From: Hetaerina americana | Lineage: Eukaryota > Arthropoda > Insecta > Odonata > Calopterygidae | Direction: 5' to 3' | DNA length: 64,000 nt | Assembly: GCA_022747635.1 (NCBI GenBank) | Contig: JAKTNV010000634.1 | Coordinates: 1 to 64,000 of the forward strand | The notes under the pieces: generated by a model | What the model saw: only the letters and a program-made list of their open reading frames with translations | Told to the model about the DNA's origin: nothing | Databases searched by the model: none | Program-made: the position numbers and the translations under genes | In this document: one piece after another, positions 54,530 through 63,297 of the stretch | Numbering within the stretch: the first letter of the stretch is position 1 | How the letters are laid out: every line of letters begins with the position of its first letter

Positions 54530-54985
54530 GTAAAAGAGCCCAAATTTCAAAAAATATTGCGAAAAACAACAATCTTCCATTATAGAGTGAATGTTTGAGG
54601 TGTATAGAAGGCATTTATTTCATTTTAAGAAATTTTAATTTTTCACATTTTTCCTTGAAAAGTGCCAATACCCCCCCCTTTGGGTTCTAGGTGAAAATCT
54701 TACTCGACCCAAATCAAACAAAAATGTTTCCATGGTGTGTATTGTTGTTCATTTTCATCAAATAAACAAAATAAAACCCAGAGTTAATCATTAAAGACAG
54801 GAAATGAGCATAAAAGATGCCTCAGCGCTTAGTAAAAGAGCCGAAATTTCAAAAAATATTGCGAAAAACAACAATCTTCCATTATAGAGTGAATGTTTGA
54901 GGTGAATAGAAGGCATTTATTTCATTTTTAGAAATTTTAAATTTTCACATTATTCCATGAAAAGTGCCAATACCCCCCCTTTGGG
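54530..54985 (+). repeat. 2-monomer-spaced duplication, copy 1 (offset 613 bp)
   Basis: Shared with 55143-55598: cattttaagaaat, tttttccttgaaaag (54651), cttactcgacccaaatc, an E deletion (54825), gtgaatagaagg, and cattattccatg. The 613-bp spacing equals one full monomer plus one E-deleted monomer. A type C monomer lies between the copies. Confidence 0.8.
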
Positions 54986-55142
54986 TTCTAGGTGAAAATC
55001 TCACTCGTACCAATCAAACAAAAATGTTTCCATGGTGTGTATTGTTGTTCATTTTCATCAAATAAACAAAACAAAACCCAGAATAAATCATTAAAGACAA
55101 GAAATGAGCATAAAAGATGCCTCAGCGCAAGTGTAAATGTTA

Positions 55143-55598
55143 GTAAAAGAGCCCAAATTTCAAAAAATATTGCGAAAAACAACAATCTTCCATTATAGAG
55201 TGAATGTTTGAGGTGTATAGAAGGCATTTATTTCATTTTAAGAAATTTTAATTTTTCACATTTTTCCTTGAAAAGTGCCAATACCCCCCCCTTTGGGTTC
55301 TAGGTGAAAATCTTACTCGACCCAAATCAAACAAAAATGTTTCCATGGTGTGTATTGTTGTTCATTTTCATCAAATAAACAAAATAAAACCCAGAGTTAA
55401 TCATTAAAGACAGGAAATGAGCATAAAAGATGCCTCAGCGCTTAGTAAAAGAGCCGAAATTTCAAAAAATATTGCGAAAAACAACAATCTTCCATTATAG
55501 AGTAAATGTTTGAGGTGAATAGAAGGCATTTATTTCATTTTTAGAAATTTTAAATTTTCACATTATTCCATGAAAAGTGCCAATACCCCCCCCTTTGG
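55143..55598 (+). repeat. 2-monomer-spaced duplication, copy 2
   Basis: Repeats 54530-54985 with tttttccttg at 55261, the E deletion at 55438, and cattattccatg near 55561. One visible difference is gagtaaatg near 55501 against gagtgaatg in copy 1. Confidence 0.8.
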
Positions 55599-56829
55599 GT
55601 TCTAGGTGAAATTCTCACTCGACACAAATCAAACAAAAATGTTTTCATGGTGTGTATTGTTGTTCATTTTCATCAAATAAACCAAATAAAACCCAGAGTT
55701 AATCATTAAAGACAGGAAATGAGCATAAAAGATGCCTCAGCGCAAGCGTTAATGTTAGTAAAAGAGCCCAAATTTCAAAAAATATTGCGAAAAACAACAA
55801 TCTTCCATTATAGAGTGAATCTTTGAGGTGTATAGAAGGCTTTTATTTCATTTTTAGAAATTTTAATTTTTCACATTTTTCCATGAAAAGTGCCAATACT
55901 TAGAACCCCTTTGGGTTCTACACGAAAATCACCCTCGACACAAATCAAACAAAAATGTTTCCATGGTGTGTCTTGTTGTTCATTTTCATCAAATAAACAA
56001 AATAAAACCCAGAATATATCATTAAAGACAAGAAATGAGCATAAAAGATGCCTCAGCGCAAGTGTTTATGTTAGTAAAAGAGCCTAAATTTCAAAAAATA
56101 TTGCGAAAAACAACAATCTTCCATTATAGAGTGAATGTTTGAGGTGTATAGAAGGCATTTATTTCATTTTTAGAAATTTTAATTTTTCACATTTTTACAT
56201 GAAAAGTGCCAATACCCCCCCCTTTAAGTTCAAGGTGAAATTCTCACTCGACACAAATCAAACAAAAATGTTTCCATGGTGTGTATTGTTGTTCATTTTC
56301 ATCAAATAAACAAAATAAAACCCAGAGTTAATCATTAAAGACAGGAAATGAGCATAAAAGATGCCTCAGCGAAAGCGTTAATGTTAGTAAAAGAGCCCAA
56401 ATTTCAAAAAATATTGCGAAAAACAACAATCTTCCATTATAGAGTGAATGTTTGAGGTGTATAGAAGGCATTTATTTCATTTTTAGAAATTTTAATTTTT
56501 CACATTTTTCCATTAAAAGTGCCAATACCCCCCCCTTTGGGTTCTACACGAAAATCACCCTCGACACAAATCAAACAAAAATGTTTCCATGGTGTGTCTT
56601 GTTGTTCATTTTCATCAAATAAACAAAATAAAACCCAGAATATATCATTAAAGACAAGAAATGAGCATAAAAGATGCCTCAGCGCAAGTGTTAATGTTAG
56701 TAAAAGAGCCCAAATTTCAAAAAATATTGCGAAAAACAACAATCTTCCATTAAAGAGTGAATGTTTGAGGTGTATAGAAGGCATTTATTTCATTTTTAGA
56801 AATTTTAATTTTTCACATTTTTCCATTAA
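55599..56829 (+). repeat. Mixed satellite block containing a hairpin-type C-tract
   Basis: Four monomers. The second carries the ttagaacccc replacement of the C-tract (55901-55920). The third has cccctttaagttcaagg near 56220, a form related to cctttaggttcaagg near 59961 and 63411. The B monomer at 56500-56784 matches 60578 at an offset of 4059 bp. Confidence 0.7.
55901..55920 (+). repeat. Perfect inverted repeat replacing the C-tract, copy 3
   Basis: Same arms (55901-55908 and 55913-55920), but in a different monomer background: ggcttttattt before it and cagaatatatc with aaaataaaac after it, whereas the copies at 38765 and 46264 have aaaacaaaac and cagaataaatc. This copy is not explained by the 25-monomer duplication. 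Confidence 0.88.
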
Positions 56830-58383
56830 AAGTGCCAATACCCCCCCTTTGGCTTCTAGGTGAAAATCTCACTCGACGGGAATCAAACAAAAATGTTTCC
56901 ATGGTGTGTATTGTTGTTCATTTTCATCAAATAAACAAAATAAAACCCAGAATAAATCAATAAAGACAGGAAATGAGCATAAAAGATGCCTCAGCGCAAG
57001 TGTTAATGTTTGTCAAAGAGCCCAAATTTCAAAAAATATTGCGAAAAACAACAATCTTCAATTATAGAGTGAATGTTTGAGGTGTATACAAAGCATTTAT
57101 TTCATTTTTAGAAATTTTATTTTTTCACATTTTTCCATGAAAAGTGCCAATACCCCCCCCCTTTGGGTTCTAGGTGAAATTCTCACTCGACACAAATTAA
57201 ACAAAAATGTTTCCATGCTGTGTATTGTTGTTCATTTTCATCAAATAAACAAAATAAAACCCAGAGTTAATCATTAAAGACAAGAAATGAGCATAAAAGA
57301 TGCCTCAGCGCAAGTGTTAATGTTAGTAAAAGAGCCCAAATTTCAAAAAATATTGCTAAAAACAACAATCTTCCATTATAGAGTGAATGTTTGAGGTGTA
57401 TAGAAGGCATTTATTTCATTTTTAGAAATTTTAATTTTTCACATTTTTCCATGAAAAGTGCCAATACAATCCCCCTTAGGTTCTAGGTGAAAATCTCACT
57501 CGTACCAATCAAACAAAAATGTTTCCATGGTGTGTATTGTTGTTCATTTTCATCAAATAAACAAAACAAAACCCAGAATAAATCATTAAAGACAAGAAAT
57601 GAGCTTAAAAGATGCCTCAGCGCAAGTGTTAATGTTAGTAAAAGAGCCCAAATTTCAAAAAATATTGCGAAAAACAACAATCTTCCATTATAGAGTGAAT
57701 GTTTGAGATATATAGAAGGCATTTATTTCATTTTTGAAAAATTTTAATTTTTCACATTTCTCCATGAAAAGTGCCAATACCCCCCCCTTTGGGTTCTAGG
57801 TGAAATTCTCACTCGACACAATTCAAACAAAAATATTTCCATGGTGTGTATTGTTGTTCATTTTCATCAAATAAACAAAATAAAACCCAGAGTTAATCAT
57901 TAAAGACAAGAAATGAGCATAAAAGATGCCTCAGCGCAAGTGTTAATGTTAGTAAAAGAGCCCGAATTTCAAAAAATATTGCGAAAAACAACAATCTTCC
58001 ATTATAGAGTGAATCTTTGAGGTGTATAGAAGGCTTTTATTTCATTTTTAGAAATTTTAATTTTTCACATTTTTCCATGAAAAGTGCCAATACCCCCCCC
58101 CTTGGGTTCTACACGAAAATCACCCTCGACACAAATCAAACAAAAATGTTTCCATGGTGTGTATTGTTGTTCATTTTCATTAAATAAACAAAATAAAACC
58201 CAGAGTTAATCATTAAAGACAGGAAATGAGCATAAAAGATGCCTCAGCGCTTAGTAAAAGAGCCCAAATTTCAAAAAATATTGCGAAAAACAACAATCTT
58301 CCATTATAGAGTGAATGTTTGAGGTGTATAGAAGGCATTTATTTCATTTTTAGAAATTTTAATTTTTCACATTTTTCCATTAA
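56830..58383 (+). repeat. 5-monomer cassette, copy 1 (D, A, C, A, B order)
   Basis: Starts with a D monomer (56874), then a copy with acaaattaaac and ccatgctgtg, a C monomer with an altered C-tract (caatccccc at 57467), a copy with caattcaaac and aaaatatttcc, and a B monomer with ggcttttattt. The order recurs 1554-1555 bp downstream, and again from about 60889 (offset 4059 bp). Confidence 0.85.
57467..57475 (+). repeat. Altered C-tract, caatccccc
   Basis: The C-tract reads caatccccc here, at 59021-59029 and at 61526-61534, spaced 1554 and 2505 bp, in the C monomer of each 5-monomer cassette. It marks the cassette and breaks the homopolymer to five C. Confidence 0.85.
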
Positions 58384-59938
58384 AAGTGCCAATACCCCCC
58401 CTTTGGCTTCTAGGTGAAAATCTCACTCGACGGGAATCAAACAAAAATGTTTTCATGGTGTGTATTGTTGTTCATTTTCATCAAATAAACAAAATAAAAC
58501 CCAGAATAAATCATTAAAGACAGGAAATGAGCATAAAAGATGCCTCAGCGCAAGTGTTAATGTTAGTCAAAGAGCCCAAATTTCAAAAAATATTGCGAAA
58601 AACAACAATCTTCAATTATAGAGTGAATGTTTGAGGTGTATACAAGGCATTTATTTCATTTTTAGAAATTTTATTTTTTCACATTTTTCCATGAAAAGTG
58701 CCAATACCCCCCCCCTTTGGGTTCTAGGTGAAATTCTCACTCGACACAAATTAAACAAAAATGTTTCCATGCTGTGTATTGTTGTTCATTTTCATCAAAT
58801 AAACAAAATAAAACCCAGAGTTAATCATTAAAGACAAGAAATGAGCATAAAAGATGCCTCAGCGCAAGTGTTAATGTTAGTAAAAGAGCCCAAATTTAAA
58901 AAAATATTGCTAAAAACAACAATCTTCCATTATAGAGTGAATGTTTGAGGTGTATAGAAGGCATTTATTTCATTTTTAGAAATTTTAATTTTTCACATTT
59001 TTCCATGAAAAGTGCCAATACAATCCCCCTTTGGGTTCTAGGTGAAAATCTCACTCGTACCAATCAAACAAAAATGTTTCCATGGTGTGTATTGTTGTTC
59101 ATTTTCATCAAATAAACAAAACAAAACCCAGAATAAATCATTAAAGACAAGAAATGAGCTTAAAAGATGCCTCAGCGCAAGTGTTAATGTTAGTAAAAGA
59201 GCCCAAATTTCAAAAAATATTGCGAAAAACAACAATCTTCCATTATAGAGTGAATGTTTGAGATATATAGAAGGCATTTATTTCATTTTTGAAAAATTTT
59301 AATTTTTCACATTTCTCAATGAAAAGTGCCAATACCCCCCCCTTTGGGTTCTAGGTGAAATTCTCACTCGACACAATTCAAACAAAAATATTTCCATGGT
59401 GTGTATTGTTGTTCATTTTCATCAAATAAACAAAATAAAACCCAGAGTTAATCATTAAAGACAAGAAATGAGCATAAAAGATGCCTCAGCGCAAGTGTTA
59501 ATGTTAGTAAATGAGCTCAAATTTCAAAAAATATTGCGAAAAACAACAATCTTCCATTATAGAGTGAATCTTTGAGGTGTATAGAAGGCTTTTATTTCAT
59601 TTTTAGAAATTTTAATTTTTCACATTTTTCCATGAAAAGTGCCAATACCCCCCCCTTTGGGTTCTACACGAAAATCACCCTCGACACAAATCAAACAAAA
59701 ATGTTTCCATGGTGTGTCTTGTTGTTCATTTTCATCAAATAAACAAAATAAAACCCAGAATATATCATTAAAGACAAGAAATGAGCATAAAAGATGCCTC
59801 AGCGCAAGTGTTAATGTTAGTAAAAGAGCCTAAATTTCAAAAAATATTGCGAAAAACAACAATCTTCCATTATAGAGTGAATGTTTGAGGTGTATAGAAG
59901 GCATTTATTTCATTTTTAGAAATTTTAATTTTTCACAT
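58384..59938 (+). repeat. 5-monomer cassette, copy 2
   Basis: D monomer at 58428, ccatgctgtg near 58766, caatccccc at 59021, gagatatatag near 59260, ggcttttattt near 59587. It matches copy 1 to about 58150/59705. There the B monomer changes: this copy has gtgtcttg and cagaatatatc, while copy 1 has gtgtattg and cagagttaatc. The exchange point therefore lies inside the last monomer. Confidence 0.85.
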
Positions 59939-60273
59939 TTTTCCATGAAAAGTGCCGATACCCCCCCCTTTAGGTTCAAGGTGAAAATCTCACTCGTACC
60001 AATCAAACAAAAATGTTTCCATGGTGTGAATTGTTGTTCATTTTCATCAAATAAACAAAACAAAACCCAGAATAAATCATTAAAGACAAGAAATGAGCTT
60101 AAAAGATGCCTCAGCGCAAGTGTTAATGTTAGTAAAAGAGCCCAAATTTCAAAAAATATTGCGAAAAACAACAATCTCCCATTAAAGAGTGAATGTTTGA
60201 CGTGTATAGAAGGCATTTATTTCATTTTTGAAAAATTTTAATTTTTCACATTTTTCCATGAAAAGTGCCAATA

Positions 60274-60586
60274 CCCCCCCCTTTGGGTTCTAGGTGAAAT
60301 TCTCACTCGACACAAATCAAACAAAAATGTTTCCATGGTGTGTATTGTTGTTCATTTTCATCAAATAAACAAAATAAAACCCAGAGTTAATCATTAAAGA
60401 CAGGAAATGAGCATAAAAGATGCCTCAGCGCAAGCGTTAATGTTAGTAAAAGAGCCCAAATTTCAAAAAATATTGCGAAAAACAACAATCTTCCATTATA
60501 GAGTGAATGTTTGAGGTGTATACAAGGCATTTATTTCATTTTTAGAAATTTTAATTTTTCACATTTTTCCATTAAAAGTGCCAATA
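60274..60586 (+). repeat. Representative 313-bp monomer with landmarks
   Basis: This near-consensus copy is a ruler for the array. It opens with eight C (60274-60281) followed by tttgggttc. The variable window, about 60288-60325, holds most type-specific changes. The palindrome CCATGG is at 60333-60338. Two AATAAA hexamers lie at 60364-60369 and 60373-60378. The segment removed in E-type monomers is 60432-60442, just after gcgc. A strongly conserved stretch runs about 60471-60497 (attgcgaaaaacaac, then cttccatt). The AT-rich end, about 60530-60570, leads into a small imperfect dyad at 60560-60580 immediately before the next C-tract. I see no convincing internal half-repeat, so 313 bp is the basic unit. 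Confidence 0.9.
60560..60580 (+). repeat. Per-monomer imperfect dyad beside the C-tract
   Basis: Example of a motif present in nearly every monomer: cac, one bulged a, then tttt, pairs with aaaa followed by gtg around a short loop containing ccat. It lies 7 bases before the next C-tract. Some monomers change the loop (ccatg to ccatt) but keep the arms; the subtype with tttctccatg alters one arm base. Confidence 0.6.
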
Positions 60587-60888
60587 CCCCCCCCTTTGGG
60601 TTCTACACGAAAATCACCCTCGACACAAATCAAACAAAAATGTTTCCATGGTGTGTCTTGTTGTTCATTTTCATCAAATAAACAAAATAAAACCCAGAAT
60701 ATATCATTAAAGACAAGAAATGAGCATAAAAGATGCCTCAGCGCAAGTGTTAATGTTAGTAAAAGAGCCCAAATTTCTCAAAATATTGCGAAAAACAACA
60801 ATCTTCCATTATAGAGTGAATGTTTGAGGTGTATAGAAGGCATTTATTTCATTTTTAGAAATTTTAATTTTTCACATTTTTCCATTAA

Positions 60889-62392
60889 AAGTGCCAATAC
60901 CCCCCCTTTGGCTTCTAGGTGAAAATCTCACTCGACGGGAATCAAACAAAAATGTTTCCATGGTGTGTATTGTTGTTCATTTTCATCAAATAAACAAAAT
61001 AAAACCCAGAATAAATCAATAAAGACAGGAAATGAGCATAAAAGATGCCTCAGCGCAAGTGTTAATGTTAGTCAAAGAGCCCAAATTTCAAAAAATATTG
61101 CGAAAAACAACAATCTTCAATTATAGAGTGAATGTTTGAGGTGTATACAAGGCATTTATTTCATTTTTAGAAATTTTATTTTTTCACATTTTTCCATGAA
61201 AAGTGCCAATACCCCCCCCCTTTGGGTTCTAGGTGAAATTCTCACTCGACACAAATTAAACAAAAATGTTTCCATGCTGTGTATTGTTGTTCATTTTCAT
61301 CAAATAAACAAAATAAAACCCAGAGTTAATCATTAAAGACAAGAAATGAGCATAAAAGATGCCTCAGCGCAAGTGTTAATGTTAGTAAAAGAGCCCAAAT
61401 TTCAAAAAATATTGCTAAAAACAACAATCTTCCATTATAGAGTGAATGTTTGAGGTGTATAGAAGGCATTTATTTCATTTTTAGAAATTTTAATTTTTCT
61501 CATTTTTCCATGAAAAGTGCCAATACAATCCCCCTTAGGTTCTAGGTGAAAATCTCACTCGTACCAATCAAACAAAAATGTTTCCATGGTGTGTATTGTT
61601 GTTCATTTTCATCAAATAAACAAAACAAAACCCAGAATAAATCATTAAAGACAAGAAATGAGCTTAAAAGATGCCTCAGCGCAAGTGTTAATGTTAGTAA
61701 AAGAGCCCAAATTTCAAAAAATATTGCGAAAAACAACAATCTTCCATTATAGAGTGAATGTTTGAGATATATAGAAGGCATTTATTTCATTTTTGAAAAA
61801 TTTTAATTTTTCACATTTCTCCATGAAAAGTGCCAATACCCCCCCCTTTGGGTTCTAGGTGAAATTCTCACTCGACACAATTCAAACAAAAATATTTCCA
61901 TGGTGTGTATTGTTGTTCATTTTCATCAAATAAACAAAATAAAACCCAGAGTTAATCATTAAAGACAAGAAATGAGCATAAAAGATGCCTCAGCGCAAGT
62001 GTTAATGTTAGTAAAAGAGCCCGAATTTCAAAAAATATTGCGAAAAACAAAAGTCTTCCATTATAGAGTGAATCTTTGAGGTGTATAGAAGGCTTTTATT
62101 TCATTTTTAGAAATTTTAATTTTTCACATTTTTCCATGAAAAGTGCCAATACCCCCCCCTTTGGGTTCTACACGAAAATCACCCTCGACACAAATCAAAC
62201 AAAAATGTTTCCATGGTGTGTATTGTTGTTCATTTTCATTAAATAAACAAAATAAAACCCAGAGTTAATCATTAAAGACAGGAAATGAGCATAAAAGATG
62301 CCTCAGCGCTTAGTAAAAGAGCCCAAATTTCAAAAAATATTGCGAAAAACAACAATCTTCCATTAAAGAGTGAATGTTTGAGGTGTATAGAA
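60889..62392 (+). repeat. 5-monomer cassette, copy 3
   Basis: D monomer at 60933, ccatgctgtg near 61273, caatccccc at 61526, gagatatatag near 61763, ggcttttattt near 62089, then an E deletion at 62306. It matches copy 1 at an offset of 4059 bp, including the gtgtattg form of the last monomer. It is therefore closer to copy 1 than to copy 2, although copy 2 lies between them. Confidence 0.85.
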
Positions 62393-63297
62393 GGCATTTA
62401 TTTCATTTTTCGAAATTTTAATTTTTCCCATTTTTCCCTGAAAAGTGCCAATACCCCCCCCCCTTTGGGTTCTACACGAAAATCACCCTCGACACAAATC
62501 AAACAAAAATGTTTCCATGGTGTGTCTTGTTGTTCATTTTCATCAAATAAACAAAATAAAACCCAGAATATATCATTAAAGACAAGAAATGAGCATAAAA
62601 GATGCCTCAGCGCAAGTGTTAATGTTAGTAAAAGAGCCCAAATTTCAAAAAATATTGCGAAAAACAACAATCTTCCATTATAGAGTTAATGTTTGAGGTG
62701 TATAGAAGGCATTTATTTCATTTTTAGAAATTTTAATTTTTCACATTTTTCCATTAAAAGTGCCAATACCCCCCCCCTTTGGCTTCTAGGTGAAAATCTC
62801 ACTCGACGGGAATCAAACAAAAATGTTTCCATGGTGTGTCTTTTTGTTCATTTTCATCAAATAAACAAAATAAAACCCAGAATATATCATTAAAGACAGG
62901 AAATGAGCATAAAAGATGCCTCAGCGCAAGTGTTAATGTTAGTCAAAGAGCCCAAATTTCAAAAAATATTGCGAAAAACAACAATCTTCAATTATAGAGT
63001 GAATGTTTGAGGTGTATACAAGGCATTTATTTCATTTTTAGAAATTTTATTTTTTCACATTTTTCCATGAAAAGTGCCAATACCCCCCCCCCTTTGGGTT
63101 CTAGGTGAAATTCTCACTCGACACAAATTAAACAAAAATGTTTCCATGCTGTGTATTGTTGTTCATTTTCATCAAATAAACAAAATAAAACCCAGAGTTA
63201 ATCATTAAAGACAAGAAATGAGCATAAAAGATGCCTCAGCGCAAGTGTTAATGTTAGTAAAAGAGCCCAAATTTAAAAAAAATATTGCTAAAAACAA
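62393..63297 (+). repeat. Partial fourth cassette start
   Basis: A B monomer with two unusual changes (ttttcccattttt and ttccctgaaaag near 62424-62440) and a C-tract of ten C precedes a D monomer at 62804, then a copy with acaaattaaac and ccatgctgtg near 63146. The cassette is then broken: the C monomer expected next is replaced by the segment matching 59860. Confidence 0.75.

Larger units (their letters stand above)
59860..60888 (+). repeat. Segment repeated at 63298-64000 (spacing 3438 bp, 11 monomers)
   Basis: The C monomer with gtgccgata, cctttaggttcaagg and gtgtgaattg, followed by one with gacgtgtatagaagg and a near-consensus A copy, recurs at an exact 3438-bp offset through the end of the window (60274 corresponds to 63712). 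I saw no difference in the overlapping part. Confidence 0.88.
10580..62313 (+). repeat. E-type monomers: 21 copies with the same 11-bp deletion
   Basis: In these copies the 11 bases after gcgc (60432-60442 in the reference monomer) are missing, giving gcgcttagt. Starts are at 10580, 10881, 13685, 13986, 21785, 23338, 23640, 31138, 32694, 33621, 35173, 40174, 40789, 47674, 48290, 50158, 53276, 54825, 55438, 58247 and 62306. Most also have gagccgaaa and gtgaatagaagg; some have gagccc, which indicates exchange between E and non-E copies. The exact shared breakpoint implies one origin followed by spread. None occur in the first 10.5 kb. Confidence 0.88.
11374..62810 (+). repeat. D-type monomers: 15 copies used as phase markers
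   Basis: D monomers share three linked changes: ccattaaaagtg before the C-tract, ggcttctagg after it, and cgacgggaatc in the variable window. The cgacggg motif starts at 11374, 14479, 18543, 24133, 27888, 29764, 36918, 44416, 50339, 52216, 54083, 56874, 58428, 60933 and 62804. Spacings correspond to about 10, 13, 18, 12, 6, 23, 24, 19, 6, 6, 9, 5, 8 and 6 monomers. The entry spans from the first to the last copy; sequence between them is other monomer types. None occur before 11 kb. Because D copies resemble each other far more than their neighbours, they descend from one ancestor copied within larger units. Confidence 0.85.

Noticed and set aside
60282..60292. Telomere-like motif in ctttgggttcta
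   Set aside because: It resembles telomeric repeats only superficially, occurs once per monomer, and no tandem short telomeric unit is present.
60274..60586. Monomer as an internal dimer of two ~156-bp halves
   Set aside because: The halves share only generic A/T-rich words such as caaat and ttcatttt; no aligned half-repeat could be followed by eye.
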